A DNA stretch of 34,978 nucleotides. It comes from Bifidobacterium breve. Lineage in GTDB: Bacteria; Actinomycetota; Actinomycetes; Nanopelagicales; Nanopelagicaceae. The stretch covers positions 1 to 34,978 of the forward strand of contig CAMCXX010000008.1 in NCBI GenBank assembly GCA_945883755.1. Direction: 5' to 3'. This document shows, piece by piece, positions 1 through 9,339 of the stretch. A program made the translations under genes and the position numbers. The notes below the pieces were generated by a model. It made no database searches and was not told the origin of the DNA. It saw only the letters and a list, made by a program, of their open reading frames with translations. The stretch's first letter is position 1, and the number at the start of each line of letters is the position of its first letter.

Positions 1-191
1 AATACTTTGTATCGATGATGATTAGAACTGTCTGCTTTATTGCCGCAGTAATCTTGCCTAGCCCGTGGCGCTGGGTTGCGCTATTTGGAGCAGTCACCTT
101 GCCTTACATTGCAGTGATTGCAGCTAACGCCGGTAGAGAGACAATTAAAGGGCGCGCTGTTTACACCGGCAAATTCAAAGAGTTAAATTAA
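1..191 (+). CDS. DUF3099 family membrane protein (C-terminal fragment)
   Basis: This is the 3' end of a gene that begins before the window. Reading from base 3, the frame is open to a TAA stop at 189-191 and gives about 62 residues. The fragment has one clear hydrophobic stretch ([20 protein letters not shown], then [16 protein letters not shown]) and a short basic tail. The IRTVCF...LPYIAV..ANAGR pattern is what I know from actinobacterial DUF3099 proteins, small predicted two-helix membrane proteins of unknown function. The last nine bases overlap the 3' end of the convergent ABC exporter gene. No terminator fits between the two. The family call rests on motif recall only. Confidence 0.6.
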   Translation, partial: YFVSMMIRTVCFIAAVILPSPWRWVALFGAVTLPYIAVIAANAGRETIKGRAVYTGKFKELN

Positions 192-2054
192 CTCCCGTTG
201 AATATCCTGCCTCTGGTATAGATCGAAATATCCACCACCTTTTTTAATTAGCTCTTCATGATTGCCTCGTTCAGAGATCTGACCTTTATCAATAACTAAG
301 ATTTGATCCGCATTAACGATTGTAGATAGACGATGTGCAATAACAATACTGGTGCGCCCAACTAAGGCGGTCTTCAACGCCTCTTGCACTAAAGACTCAT
401 TTTCAGAATCCAAATGTGCGGTAGCTTCATCCAAGATCACGATCGAAGGGCGTTTCAAAAGCAGACGTGCAATTGCTAGCCTTTGCTTTTCACCACCAGA
501 TAATCGGTGGCCTCTCTCGCCCACAACTGTTTCCAATTTATTTGGTAGCGATTGTATAAACTCCCAAATCTGCGCCGATTCACAAACATCTTTAATCTCA
601 GACTCTGAAGCTTGCGGATTGGCATAAATCAAATTGTTTAGGATTGAATCATGAAACATATGAGAATCCTGGGTTACTACGCCAATATGAGCCCGTAAAG
701 ATTTAACTGTGTAATCACGAATATCGGTATCTGCAATCAAAATTGCACCACCCGTTACATCGTATAAACGCGGCAGTAAGGCGCTGATCGTTGTTTTTCC
801 CGAACCTGAGGCACCGACTATTCCAGTAAATGAGCCAGCTTCAGCCCGAAAAGATAAATTCCTTAACACCTCTCCGCTATCGACCACTTCAGGTTTAGCA
901 ATTGCCTCAAGGGATGCCAGTGAGATCTCCGATGATTTTGGATAGGAGAATGAAACATTTTTGAATTCAATTGATGGGCTTTTCGTAACGAGAGCTTTTG
1001 CATTGGCGCGATCTTTTACCATTGGTTCAAGATCTAGCACCTCAAATACTCTTTCAAATGAAACCAAAGCGCTCATAACATCTACTCGTACATTGGATAA
1101 TGCGGTCAGTGGTCCATACAACCGGGCCAGTAAGGCAGTTATTGCCAGTAAAGTTCCAACGGTAATTGATTTACTTATAGCAAGATGACCGCCCACTCCA
1201 TAAGCTATTGCGGTTGCAACGGCAGCAATTGATGTGAGAGAAATAAAAAAGATTCGATTTAATAATGCTATCGATATACCAATATCTGCAACTCGCCTAG
1301 CTTTCCTGCCGAAGCTCTCCTTCTCTTGGTAAGTATCACCGTAAAGAGATACCAAAAGAGCGCCAGAGACATTAAATTTTTCAGTCATTGTTGATGACAT
1401 TTCAGCGTTTAGATTAAATGATTGTCGGGTGTAATTCTGTAATCGACGCCCAACCCATTTAGTGGGGTATAGAAAGAGTGGAAGCAAACAAAGTGAGATC
1501 AAAGTTATCTGCCAACTCAGGGTGAACATTGCAATACTGACAAGTGTCAAAGTTAAGACATTACTAATCAAACCAGACAAGGTTGCCGTAAATGCCTGCT
1601 GAGCGCCTATAACATCTGAGTTTAATCTCGAGATTAATGCACCTGTTTGTGTGCGGGTAAAGAAGGAGATGGATTGTTTTTGAACATGCTCAAAGATTAA
1701 TTTCCGAAGATCGTAAATTAGGCCCTCGCCAATTCGTGCTGAGAACAATCTACCGATCATATTAAAGATCGCATCAGCAATGGCGATAAGTGCGACTGCA
1801 AAAGCGAGCTTGGTTACTAAATCAGTATTGCCGAGAATAACTCCATCATCAATTAAACTGCGAAGTAAAAGTGGTGTGGCAATAATTAGAAAAGCATCAA
1901 TTACTACAGTGATTAAGAATAAGGTCAATGCAACCTTGTAGGGTTTTGCGAATGAGAGAATTCGTTTAACAGTGCCAGCTTTGAGTTTTTGATCCTTAAC
2001 CGATTGATCAGCAGTGAGTGAACGAAAGGACATCCAGGCGGTGTGCATTGACAT
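183..2054 (-). CDS. ABC exporter, fused permease and ATPase (623 aa)
   Basis: This is a half-size ABC exporter with an N-terminal six-helix membrane domain (about residues 30-330) followed by one ATPase domain (about 360-615); it should work as a dimer in the cytoplasmic membrane. The ATPase is complete: Walker A GASGSGKT at 414-421, Q-loop VTQDSH, signature LSGGEKQ from 518, Walker B ILDEA with Asp542 and Glu543, and switch His574. About 30 extra residues sit just before Walker A, between the first beta strands. The N-terminal [10 protein letters not shown] resembles other actinobacterial members, which supports the ATG at 2054. It follows sufT by 21 bp on the same strand, so it may be the last gene of the suf transcript. 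The substrate cannot be told from sequence; lipid or drug export are the usual guesses. Confidence 0.85.
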   Translation of the reverse strand: MSMHTAWMSFRSLTADQSVKDQKLKAGTVKRILSFAKPYKVALTLFLITVVIDAFLIIATPLLLRSLIDDGVILGNTDLVTKLAFAVALIAIADAIFNMIGRLFSARIGEGLIYDLRKLIFEHVQKQSISFFTRTQTGALISRLNSDVIGAQQAFTATLSGLISNVLTLTLVSIAMFTLSWQITLISLCLLPLFLYPTKWVGRRLQNYTRQSFNLNAEMSSTMTEKFNVSGALLVSLYGDTYQEKESFGRKARRVADIGISIALLNRIFFISLTSIAAVATAIAYGVGGHLAISKSITVGTLLAITALLARLYGPLTALSNVRVDVMSALVSFERVFEVLDLEPMVKDRANAKALVTKSPSIEFKNVSFSYPKSSEISLASLEAIAKPEVVDSGEVLRNLSFRAEAGSFTGIVGASGSGKTTISALLPRLYDVTGGAILIADTDIRDYTVKSLRAHIGVVTQDSHMFHDSILNNLIYANPQASESEIKDVCESAQIWEFIQSLPNKLETVVGERGHRLSGGEKQRLAIARLLLKRPSIVILDEATAHLDSENESLVQEALKTALVGRTSIVIAHRLSTIVNADQILVIDKGQISERGNHEELIKKGGGYFDLYQRQDIQRELI

Positions 2055-2075
2055 GGATTAACCTAAAAGAGAGTT

Positions 2076-2387
2076 TTAAACAGTAAATCCGATCGAGCGA
2101 AGTTGCTCTCGACCATCATCTGTAATTTTGTTAGGACCCCATGGCGGCAGCCACACCCAGTTAATCTTTACATCTGATGTTAGATCAGCAAGTACCTGTC
2201 TCGTTTGATCTTCAATCACATCCTGTAGCGGACAAGCCGCTGATGTTAAGGTCATATCCAAAATCGCGATATTGTTATCATCAACTCGCATGTCGTATAC
2301 CAAACCAAGATCAACAACATTGATACCTAATTCCGGGTCAATAACATCCTTCATCGCCTCGGTTACATCATCGATTGACGCGCTCAT
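2076..2387 (-). CDS. sufT: SufT-like DUF59/MIP18 Fe-S assembly factor
   Basis: This 103-residue protein is a single DUF59 (MIP18) domain. It shows the family hallmarks DPELGINVVDLGLVY near residues 17-31 and the reactive TSAACPL motif with Cys52. Members of the family help mature or deliver Fe-S clusters, and some (PaaD) belong to phenylacetate oxygenases. Its place directly after sufU, 9 bp downstream, makes the Fe-S role much more likely. An AGGA ribosome-binding site sits 7 bases before the ATG. The length is normal for the family. Confidence 0.85.
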   Translation of the reverse strand: MSASIDDVTEAMKDVIDPELGINVVDLGLVYDMRVDDNNIAILDMTLTSAACPLQDVIEDQTRQVLADLTSDVKINWVWLPPWGPNKITDDGREQLRSIGFTV

Positions 2388-2396
2388 GTTTTAATC

Positions 2397-2831
2397 CTAC
2401 GCCATTAATTGGGATGAGGCATCTTTATAAGCCATCCACCCCAATAATGCGCATTTGATTCTTGCTGGGAATTTTGAAACTCCAGCGAAAGCAACCGCAT
2501 CATCTAGCAGCGCTTCATTACCTTGCGACTGTCCCTTGCTCTGCATCAGCTCAACAAACTCTGCAAGTATTTGATTAGCGTCTTCATAACTTTGATCCAG
2601 TAAAAGATCACTCATCATGGAGGCACTTGCCATAGAGATAGAGCAGCCGACACCATCCCAAGAGATAGCCTTGATTACCCCATCTGATATGGAAAGATTC
2701 AAAGTGACCTCATCACCACAACTTGGATTATTATGTTTAACCTGTATATCAAAACCAGATTGCAATCCTTTATGGTGTGGTTTTCGATAATGATCCAAGA
2801 TAACCGCTTGGTATAAAGAATCTAACTCCAT
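2397..2831 (-). CDS. sufU: SufU, zinc-dependent sulfurtransferase for SufS
   Basis: SufU accepts persulfide sulfur from the cysteine desulfurase SufS and hands it to the SufBCD scaffold. The 144-residue protein has the IscU-like fold and keeps all four zinc ligands seen in Bacillus subtilis SufU: Cys38 and Asp40 (NNPSCGDEV), Cys63 (GVGCSIS) and Cys127 (FPARIKCALLGW). The insert between Cys63 and Cys127 that separates SufU from IscU is present. Its ATG overlaps the sufS stop codon by one base (TAATG), so translation is probably coupled. Within the suf operon it is the natural partner of the adjacent SufS. Confidence 0.95.
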   Translation of the reverse strand: MELDSLYQAVILDHYRKPHHKGLQSGFDIQVKHNNPSCGDEVTLNLSISDGVIKAISWDGVGCSISMASASMMSDLLLDQSYEDANQILAEFVELMQSKGQSQGNEALLDDAVAFAGVSKFPARIKCALLGWMAYKDASSQLMA

Positions 2832-4081
2832 TAAATTTTAACCTTAAAATAAGCTTGAACCTCGGAGACTGAATCAAGTAATTTGATTACATCATCTGCG
2901 TTATTGTACAAATGAAAAGAGGCCCGAGTGGTTCCAACTAGATTTAATTTCCGCATCAACGGCCAGGCACAATGATGTCCAGTGCGGACTGCTATGCCAT
3001 GTTGATCTAAGTACTGCCCCACATCATGAGGATGAACTCCATCAATGGTGAAGGAAACCACCCCGCCACGATCTTTAATTTCAACTGGTCCAATGATGTT
3101 AACTCCCTGAATCTGCGATAACCCATCTAACATCTGCTTTGTTAACGCAATCTCATGTTCGTGCAGATTCTTCATACCTACCTTATTTAAATAATCAACT
3201 GCAGCGGACAAACCAACCGCCTGTGCCATATTTGGAACACCTGCTTCAAATTTCTGCGGCAACTGGGCCCAAGTTGCCTCCGTCATTGTTACTGAATCAA
3301 TCATCGAGCCGCCAAAGAGGAATGGTGACATCTCATTTAACAAAGTTTCGCGTCCCCAAAGGATGCCAACTCCAGTTGGACCAAGCATTTTGTGCCCAGA
3401 AAACATTATGAAATCAACATCTAACTCCTTTACATCAACTTTAAAATGAGGCACTGATTGACAAGCATCTAAAACAATTAATGCTCCTACCGCTCTTGCC
3501 GCCGCTGTGATCGGCTTTAAAGGGGTGATGCTGCCAAGAACATTTGATTGATGGGTAATAGCCACGATCTTTGTTTTTGCGTTAATTACATCTGACAATT
3601 TACTTAGATCTAAACGACCTTCTGGAGTAACTTCAAACCATCTTAATTTTGCGCCAGTACGTTTGGCTAGCTGTTGCCACGGAATTAAATTTGCGTGATG
3701 TTCCATCTCTGAAACAACGATTTCATCACCCGCCTTTATAGAGAATTTTGAGGATGAATCTGAATTGCCAAAAGAGTAGGCGATCGCATTGATCGATTCG
3801 GTAGCACTTTTGGTGAAGATAGTTTCGGCAGCCTTTGCACCAATAAAGGTAGCCACATTCTCCCTGGCTGATTCATAAGCGGCAGAAGCCTCCTCTGCCA
3901 ATAAGTGTGCACCTCTGTGAACCGCTGCATTATGTTTACGGTAAAAGTCACCCTCAGCTGAAATTACCTGCTCTGGTTTTTGTGATGTGGCACCGCTATC
4001 TAAATAAACCAAAGGATTTCCACCACGAACAGTTCGTGAAAGGATTGGGAAATCCTTTTTATACTGAGATAGATCAACCAT
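2831..4081 (-). CDS. sufS: SufS cysteine desulfurase
   Basis: This is the PLP-dependent group II cysteine desulfurase that releases sulfur from cysteine as an enzyme persulfide. The 416-residue protein has the PLP-binding lysine in FSGHKMLGPTG (Lys231), the cofactor-contacting Asp205 and the EHHANL motif at about 127-132. The catalytic cysteine is Cys371 in RTGHHCAWPLM, in the short-loop form typical of SufS. It lies 5 bp after sufC and overlaps sufU by one base, so the three are almost certainly cotranscribed. Nothing in the sequence is unusual. Confidence 0.96.
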   Translation of the reverse strand: MVDLSQYKKDFPILSRTVRGGNPLVYLDSGATSQKPEQVISAEGDFYRKHNAAVHRGAHLLAEEASAAYESARENVATFIGAKAAETIFTKSATESINAIAYSFGNSDSSSKFSIKAGDEIVVSEMEHHANLIPWQQLAKRTGAKLRWFEVTPEGRLDLSKLSDVINAKTKIVAITHQSNVLGSITPLKPITAAARAVGALIVLDACQSVPHFKVDVKELDVDFIMFSGHKMLGPTGVGILWGRETLLNEMSPFLFGGSMIDSVTMTEATWAQLPQKFEAGVPNMAQAVGLSAAVDYLNKVGMKNLHEHEIALTKQMLDGLSQIQGVNIIGPVEIKDRGGVVSFTIDGVHPHDVGQYLDQHGIAVRTGHHCAWPLMRKLNLVGTTRASFHLYNNADDVIKLLDSVSEVQAYFKVKI

Positions 4082-4086
4082 TAAAA

Positions 4087-4842
4087 TTACGCAGTTGTAT
4101 AAGCTGCGTAACCCTGTTCTTCTAATTTATTTGCTAACTCAGGTCCACCCGCTTCAACAATCTTTCCATTAGCAAAAACATGTACAAAATCAGGTTTGAT
4201 GTAGCGCAAAATTCGGGTGTAGTGAGTAATCAACATGACACCAAGATCTGAATTTGCTTTTACTCTGTTAACCCCCTCGGAAACAATTCGAAGGGCGTCG
4301 ACATCTAATCCGGAGTCGGTTTCATCTAAAATTGCAATCTTTGGACGCAATAACTCCATCTGAAGGATCTCATGACGTTTCTTTTCACCACCAGAGAAAC
4401 CCTCATTAACATTTCGCTCAGAGAAAGCGGTGTCCATATTTAACGCAGCCATCGCCTCTTTAACCTCACCAACCCAGGTTCGTACCTTTGGCGCTTCGCC
4501 TCTAATGGCTGTTACCGCAGTTCGCAAGAAATTAGAGACTGATACTCCTGGCACTTCTACCGGATACTGCATAGCCAGGAACAAACCCGCCTTAGCTCGT
4601 TCATCAACTGACATCTCCAATAGATCCTTACCATCTAAAGTTACTGAGCCACCCGTAATTGTGTATTTGGGATGACCCGCAATCGAATAAGCCAGAGTTG
4701 ATTTACCAGAACCATTAGGGCCCATAATTGCATGGGTTTCACCAGATTTAACTGTTAGATCAACTCCTCTTAAAATCTCTTTGCTACCTGCATCGGTTTC
4801 TACACTTACCTGCAGATTCTTTACGATTAACTCACTCATCAT
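4087..4842 (-). CDS. sufC: SufC, ATPase of the SufBCD scaffold
   Basis: SufC is an ABC-type ATPase that binds SufB and SufD and drives cluster assembly in the cytoplasm. The 251-residue protein shows Walker A GPNGSGKST at 41-49, the signature FSGGEKKR at 149-156 and Walker B ILDETDSGLD with Asp173 and Glu174. The EKKR variant is characteristic of SufC. Two in-frame ATGs open the frame (4842 and 4839). The GGGAG ribosome-binding site is about 4 bases from the first and 7 from the second, so the second may be the real start. It sits between the Rieske gene and sufS. Confidence 0.96.
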   Translation of the reverse strand: MMSELIVKNLQVSVETDAGSKEILRGVDLTVKSGETHAIMGPNGSGKSTLAYSIAGHPKYTITGGSVTLDGKDLLEMSVDERAKAGLFLAMQYPVEVPGVSVSNFLRTAVTAIRGEAPKVRTWVGEVKEAMAALNMDTAFSERNVNEGFSGGEKKRHEILQMELLRPKIAILDETDSGLDVDALRIVSEGVNRVKANSDLGVMLITHYTRILRYIKPDFVHVFANGKIVEAGGPELANKLEEQGYAAYTTA

Positions 4843-4852
4843 TGATCTCCCT

Positions 4853-5149
4853 TTACTCAGTTACAACTACTTGATTGCCATTACGTTTTACATTGAACTT
4901 TTGCAGTGATTGTGTAGCAGGCGGTGTTAGCGCCTCACCAGTTCTTAAATCAAACTCGGCACCATGCAGCCAACATTCAATCTTAAAACCTGAAATCTCT
5001 CCTTCGGATAAAGATGCTTCTGAGTGTGAACAGGTATCTGCAACGGCAAAAACCTCTTCGCCAATCCGAGCAACACATACAGATATACCATTTACCTCAA
5101 CACTGACTGGCTTGCCATCAACTAATGAATCAAATGCAATCTCACTCAC
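4853..5149 (-). CDS. Rieske-type [2Fe-2S] ferredoxin in the suf operon
   Basis: This 98-residue protein is a complete soluble Rieske domain with no membrane anchor. The cluster ligands are Cys40 and His42 (TCSHSEA) and Cys59 and His62 (ECWLHGAEF), matching the C-x-H ... C-x2-H pattern of non-heme-oxygenase-type ferredoxins. It starts on the last base of sufD (one-base overlap) and ends 10 bp before sufC, so it is cotranscribed with the scaffold genes. A Rieske protein at this position is a recurrent actinobacterial arrangement as I recall it. Its role in cluster assembly, perhaps supplying electrons, is inference. Confidence 0.9.
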   Translation of the reverse strand: MSEIAFDSLVDGKPVSVEVNGISVCVARIGEEVFAVADTCSHSEASLSEGEISGFKIECWLHGAEFDLRTGEALTPPATQSLQKFNVKRNGNQVVVTE

Positions 5150-6234
5150 TAGACACCCACCTTTGATAACTCATTATCAATACGATCCATAATCCGCTCT
5201 TCTATCGTTTCATTACTTAATTTGCTAATGATCTCCGCAAAAAAACCACGGATAACTAGACGACGCGCCAGCTCAGATGGAATACCCCGCGATTGCAGAT
5301 AAAACAATTGCTCATCATCAAATCGTCCAGTTGTACTGGCGTGTCCTGCGCCGACAATTTCACCAGTTTCAATCTCTAGATTTGGTACTGAGTCAGCACG
5401 TGCGCCATCTGTTAATAAAAGGTTTCTATTTAACTCGTAGGTATCGGTGCCATCTGCACCTTTATGGATAAAAACATCACCTATCCAAACTGTGTGTGCA
5501 TCCTTGCCAGATAAGGCGCCTTTATAGTTGACACGAGATTTAGCGTTAGCGATTTTGTGGTCAACATGGATTCGGTGCTCTAGATGTTGTCCAGCTGTTG
5601 CAAAGTACAAACCAAATAGATTTGCATTCGCGCCCTCGCCCGTGAAATCAACTGTTGGGTTTAATCGAACAACTGATCCGCCAACGGTTATGACATATGA
5701 ATTAAACTCACCATCTTTAGCGATTAGAGCGTGATGCTGTCCCAAATGAATTGCATCAGAACTCCACTCTTGCAACGTGACGAAATTAAGTTTTGCGCCA
5801 GCAGAGACAATTATTTCAATCTCCTCCCCTATTTGCGCATCCCCTGAGTTCTCAATTATCACTGTCGAAACACTGTTAACCCCCGCCTCAATAACTAATC
5901 TGGATACTTGAGGTTTACCAGTGCAGTATCGGCCCAAGATTATGGGTTCAGTTAATTCGGCATCTTTAGCTATTGTTAACAAGGAGGTGCGTGCGACCTC
6001 TTGACGAACTCGCTTGGTTATTAAATCATCGCTGTCATAACTAGGTGTTAAATCTGCACTATCAATCTCTTTGAAAACCACCTGTGAAGAGGCACCACTT
6101 TTAACAGTGAATGAGATCTCAGAGGTTGTAGATGTCTCGGGGATCTGCAATCCACCTAACCGTTTGAGCGGTGTAAACCGCCACGCCTCCTCACGGCCTG
6201 AAGGCGCTAAGTAATTTGTGGTGAGTGTGCTCAT
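5149..6234 (-). CDS. sufD: SufD, scaffold subunit of SufBCD
   Basis: SufD pairs with SufB to form the beta-helical core of the SufBC2D cluster-building complex. The 361-residue protein has the family's beta-solenoid pattern and the conserved C-terminal signature VPNLEIETGEIVGAGHAST followed by DDEQLFYLQSRGI. An early segment SGREEAWRFTPLKRL is typical of SufD N-termini. Its ATG overlaps the sufB stop by one base (TAATG). SufD is somewhat shorter than the enterobacterial protein but within the actinobacterial range. Confidence 0.95.
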   Translation of the reverse strand: MSTLTTNYLAPSGREEAWRFTPLKRLGGLQIPETSTTSEISFTVKSGASSQVVFKEIDSADLTPSYDSDDLITKRVRQEVARTSLLTIAKDAELTEPIILGRYCTGKPQVSRLVIEAGVNSVSTVIIENSGDAQIGEEIEIIVSAGAKLNFVTLQEWSSDAIHLGQHHALIAKDGEFNSYVITVGGSVVRLNPTVDFTGEGANANLFGLYFATAGQHLEHRIHVDHKIANAKSRVNYKGALSGKDAHTVWIGDVFIHKGADGTDTYELNRNLLLTDGARADSVPNLEIETGEIVGAGHASTTGRFDDEQLFYLQSRGIPSELARRLVIRGFFAEIISKLSNETIEERIMDRIDNELSKVGV

Positions 6235-7646
6235 TAACCAACGGCACCTTCCATTTGCAACTCAATCAAACGGTTTAGCTCTAATGCATACTCCATTGGT
6301 AACTCTTTTGCGATTGGTTCAATAAAGCCACGAACAATCATCGCCATAGCTTCATCCTCAGTTAAACCACGTGACATGAGATAGAACAATTGATCATCGC
6401 TTACCTTTGAAACAGTTGCTTCATGTCCCATCGACACATCATCTTCACGAATATCCACATAAGGGTAGGTATCGGAGCGAGAAATTGTGTCTACTAAAAG
6501 CGCATCACACTTCACAGTGCTCTTTGAATGATGAGCTCCTTGCTCAACCTTTACCAAACCACGGTAAGAGGTTCGGCCACCGCCACGAGCAACAGATTTT
6601 GAGATGATAGTTGAAGAGGTATAAGGCGCTGCATGCACCATCTTCGCACCAGAATCTTGATGTTGTCCTTCGCCGGCAAAGGCAATTGACAAGGTTTCAC
6701 CCTTTGAGTGCGGACCCATTAGTAACACTGCTGGATACTTCATCGTTACCTTTGAACCAATATTGCCATCAATCCACTCCATTGTTGCACCTTCTGCACA
6801 AGTAGCCCGCTTTGTCACCAAGTTGTAAACATTGTTTGACCAGTTTTGGATTGTTGTGTAACGAACACGTGCATTTTTCTTCACAATAATTTCCACTACA
6901 GCTGAGTGCAATGAATCAGATGAGTAAATTGGTGCGGTACATCCTTCTACATAGTGAATGTATGAGTCCTCATCTGCGATGATCAAGGTACGCTCAAATT
7001 GACCCATGTTCTCGGTATTGATGCGGAAGTATGCCTGCAACGGAATATCTACCTTTACACCCTTTGGCACATAGATAAATGAACCACCAGACCAAACTGA
7101 GGTGTTTAATGCGGCAAATTTATTATCGCCAACTGGAATAACGGTGCCAAAGTATTCGCGGAACAAATCCTCATGTTCGCGTAGTGCAGTATCGGTATCT
7201 AGAAATAAAACACCCTGCTTCTCCAAATCCTCGCGAATTGAGTGGTAAACAACCTCAGATTCATACTGAGCTGCGACACCTGAAACCAGGCGATTCTTTT
7301 CCGCTTCCGGAATTCCTAATCGATCATATGTATTTTTAATATCATCAGGTAGCTCTTCCCAAGTGGTTGCCTGCTTCTCTGTCGATCTTACAAAGTACTT
7401 GATTGTGTCGAAGAAAATACCGGATAAATCAGATCCCCAAGATGGCATAGGTTTTTTCTCAAACAAAGCTAAACCCTTAAGTCGCAGATCTAACATCCAT
7501 TGAGGTTCACTCTTCTTTGCTGAGATATCCCGTACTACCTCTTCATTAAGACCACGTCGTGAGTTTGAACCAGCATCAGTCTTATCAGACCAGCCATACT
7601 CGTACTTTCCAATACCTTCAAGCTCTGGATGGGTTATCTGGCTCAT
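6234..7646 (-). CDS. sufB: SufB, scaffold subunit of SufBCD
   Basis: SufB is the subunit on which the nascent Fe-S cluster is built together with SufD, and it accepts sulfur from SufU. The 470-residue protein is strongly conserved. It carries the beta-helix core, Cys236 ([13 protein letters not shown]) and the cysteine in [11 protein letters not shown] (Cys380), which corresponds to the cluster-linked cysteine of Escherichia coli SufB. The C-terminal [12 protein letters not shown] block is the family hallmark. The start codon overlaps the sufR stop (ATGA), and a purine-rich GAGAGAG lies upstream as a ribosome-binding site. It is the first structural gene of the operon. Confidence 0.97.
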   Translation of the reverse strand: MSQITHPELEGIGKYEYGWSDKTDAGSNSRRGLNEEVVRDISAKKSEPQWMLDLRLKGLALFEKKPMPSWGSDLSGIFFDTIKYFVRSTEKQATTWEELPDDIKNTYDRLGIPEAEKNRLVSGVAAQYESEVVYHSIREDLEKQGVLFLDTDTALREHEDLFREYFGTVIPVGDNKFAALNTSVWSGGSFIYVPKGVKVDIPLQAYFRINTENMGQFERTLIIADEDSYIHYVEGCTAPIYSSDSLHSAVVEIIVKKNARVRYTTIQNWSNNVYNLVTKRATCAEGATMEWIDGNIGSKVTMKYPAVLLMGPHSKGETLSIAFAGEGQHQDSGAKMVHAAPYTSSTIISKSVARGGGRTSYRGLVKVEQGAHHSKSTVKCDALLVDTISRSDTYPYVDIREDDVSMGHEATVSKVSDDQLFYLMSRGLTEDEAMAMIVRGFIEPIAKELPMEYALELNRLIELQMEGAVG

Positions 7647-8395
7647 GCGTTAGCTCTCTCTCGTTTGTTAGTTTTTATAGCTGGTGGAATATATGTAGTA
7701 CATACGCCATCTCCATGAGCGATGGTCGCAAGGCGTTGCACATGAGTTCCCAGAATTCTGGAGAATGCAGCGGTTTCCTCCTCGCATAATTGCGGGAATT
7801 GGGAGGCCACATGAGCAATTGGACAATGATGTTGGCAGATCTCCTCGCCTTTGCCTTTCTTAGCTGTCGATGCTGCAAAACCTTCATCTGTTAATAACTT
7901 CGCTAATGATTTATTTTTTTCAGTTAAAGATTTATTTGAATCTTTTATCAAAGATGCTTTTCGTTCAATCTCACCTGCCCGTACTTGTGCGAACTCTTTT
8001 ACTAAGTGGGCCCCACTCTTTGAACTCATAAACTTAAGTGCGGAAACAGCTAAATCATCATAAGAGTGTTCAAACTGCTCTCTGCCAAGATCACTCATAA
8101 TAAATAATTTGGATGGTCGACCACGTCCTTTTGAAGAGAGAGTTGGGTATGGCTCACGCGCTATCAAAACACCTTCGGCAATTAAGGAATCTAAGTGGCG
8201 ACGAATCCCAGCTGCAGTGATTTTCAGGCGCGCAGAGAGATCTGCCGCTGTGGCAGGACCATTCTCGAGAATCGCTCTGGCGACAAGGTCGCGGGTGCGG
8301 TCAGCCTCATTCTTTTTCACAACATAAGTGTTGCGTAAATAACCACTCTGCGCCACCCCAGTTGATAGAAGTTGGTGTGAGGTTGGCCAACTCAT
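7643..8395 (-). CDS. sufR: SufR-type Fe-S-sensing repressor of the suf operon
   Basis: This is a winged-helix regulator with a C-terminal Fe-S site. In the longest frame (250 aa) the DNA-binding domain covers about residues 33-80 ([12 protein letters not shown] then [11 protein letters not shown]), followed by the RGRPSK wing. Four cysteines in the C-terminal third (187, 191, 204, 232) form the C-x3-C-x12-C-x27-C pattern of actinobacterial SufR, which holds a cluster and represses suf genes when clusters are plentiful. The start is uncertain. The ATG at 8395 has no good ribosome-binding site. A GTG at 8320 would give 225 aa and would place the CAAC-N6-GTTG inverted repeat directly over the start rather than inside the gene. 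It overlaps sufB by 4 bp and diverges from ctaA. Confidence 0.88.
   Translation of the reverse strand: MSWPTSHQLLSTGVAQSGYLRNTYVVKKNEADRTRDLVARAILENGPATAADLSARLKITAAGIRRHLDSLIAEGVLIAREPYPTLSSKGRGRPSKLFIMSDLGREQFEHSYDDLAVSALKFMSSKSGAHLVKEFAQVRAGEIERKASLIKDSNKSLTEKNKSLAKLLTDEGFAASTAKKGKGEEICQHHCPIAHVASQFPQLCEEETAAFSRILGTHVQRLATIAHGDGVCTTYIPPAIKTNKRERANA
8320..8333. promoter_or_regulatory. putative SufR operator, CAAC-N6-GTTG
   Basis: Bases 8320-8333 read CAACATAAGTGTTG, a perfect CAAC-N6-GTTG inverted repeat; the arms extend to CAACA/TGTTG. This is the motif I recall for SufR in cyanobacteria. It lies at the upstream end of sufR, where an autorepressor site is expected. A second dyad, GTTGGCCAAC, lies at 8382-8391. 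A possible sufR promoter on the minus strand is TTGGCC, 17 bases, TATCAA, which would put the operator early in the transcript. Confidence 0.5.
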
Positions 8396-8430
8396 CTGGG
8401 TAAATCAGCCCCGCTTTGAGCCCTACCTAA

Positions 8431-8442
8431 TAGGCTTAAAAC
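8431..8442 (+). promoter_or_regulatory. ctaA start region: TAGGCT box or weak ribosome-binding site
   Basis: TAGGCT at 8431-8436 ends six bases before the ctaA ATG. It fits a TANNNT -10 box for a leaderless transcript, but the AGG could equally be a weak Shine-Dalgarno. The same 15-base context with one change (TAGGATTAAAACATG) precedes sufT inside an operon, where it acts more plausibly as a ribosome-binding site. Confidence 0.25.
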
Positions 8443-9339
8443 ATGATCCTTACGCGAAAATCAATAAAGGGTCGATTATTCACCTTGTTATTAATTTTGC
8501 AATCAGCCCTTGTGGTGACCGGTGGAGCTGTTCGACTGACCGGCTCCGGCCTTGGTTGTCCTACCTGGCCTGAGTGCACACCTGGCTCATACACCCCCGT
8601 TCCGAATCAGGCTGAAGGTCAACTGCATGCCTGGATTGAATTTGGAAATAGGTTGTTAACTTTCGCATTACTTCTGGTAGCCCTGATTGCAGTATTTATA
8701 GCTGTGAAAATTAGCAAGGATTTAACAAACCGAAGTGAGATTAGATCACTTGCCATTGGTCAAATCTTAGGAATTTTTGGACAAGGCATTCTGGGTGGAA
8801 TTACAGTACTTACGCAGCTTCATCCCGCGACAGTGGCTCTGCATTTACTACTCTCAATGCTACTCATTTCAGGCGCTGCCTCCTTAAGATTTGCAATGGT
8901 TGGAATAGCAACGCAATCGGTTGATTCAAATACCTCTATCTTGTTGCGAGCTCAAGTAATTGTGACAGCAATTATTCTGATCATTGGTTCAATTGTTACC
9001 GGAAGCGGTCCACATGCCGGAGATGACGAGACAGTTCGCTTTGGATTTGATCCGCAAGCAGTTTCAGTACTTCATGCTGAGTTTGTCATAGTTCTATCTG
9101 TTATAACTTTGATTATGTGGCTGTTTAATCGAAAAAATAAGGGGTTAATTTACAAACGCAATAATATTTTACTGCTGGTAATTCTCTTTCAAGGCGGAAT
9201 TGGTTATGTGCAATACTTCAACGGCTTACCTGAACTTTTAGTTGGTTTTCATCTTTTAGGATCAACCCTTACATGGATAGCGGTATGGAGCTTGTTTAAG
9301 ACAGCGAATATAAAGTTACTAAAGGGGGTGCGATCATGA
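8443..9339 (+). CDS. ctaA: heme A synthase CtaA
   Basis: CtaA (COX15 family) oxidises heme O to heme A for aa3-type cytochrome oxidase in the membrane. The 298-residue protein has about eight hydrophobic segments. Conserved features are Cys39 and Cys45 in the first outer loop (GLGCPTWPEC), HAWIEFGNR with His62 and Glu66, and further heme-ligand histidines in TQLHPATVALH, LHAEFV and GFHLLGSTL. It is divergent from sufR with only 47 bp between the annotated starts. Its last codons overlap the tkt start (ATGA), so it heads the sugar-phosphate operon. The heme O synthase gene ctaB, usually close by in actinobacteria, is not here. Confidence 0.93.
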   Translation: MILTRKSIKGRLFTLLLILQSALVVTGGAVRLTGSGLGCPTWPECTPGSYTPVPNQAEGQLHAWIEFGNRLLTFALLLVALIAVFIAVKISKDLTNRSEIRSLAIGQILGIFGQGILGGITVLTQLHPATVALHLLLSMLLISGAASLRFAMVGIATQSVDSNTSILLRAQVIVTAIILIIGSIVTGSGPHAGDDETVRFGFDPQAVSVLHAEFVIVLSVITLIMWLFNRKNKGLIYKRNNILLLVILFQGGIGYVQYFNGLPELLVGFHLLGSTLTWIAVWSLFKTANIKLLKGVRS

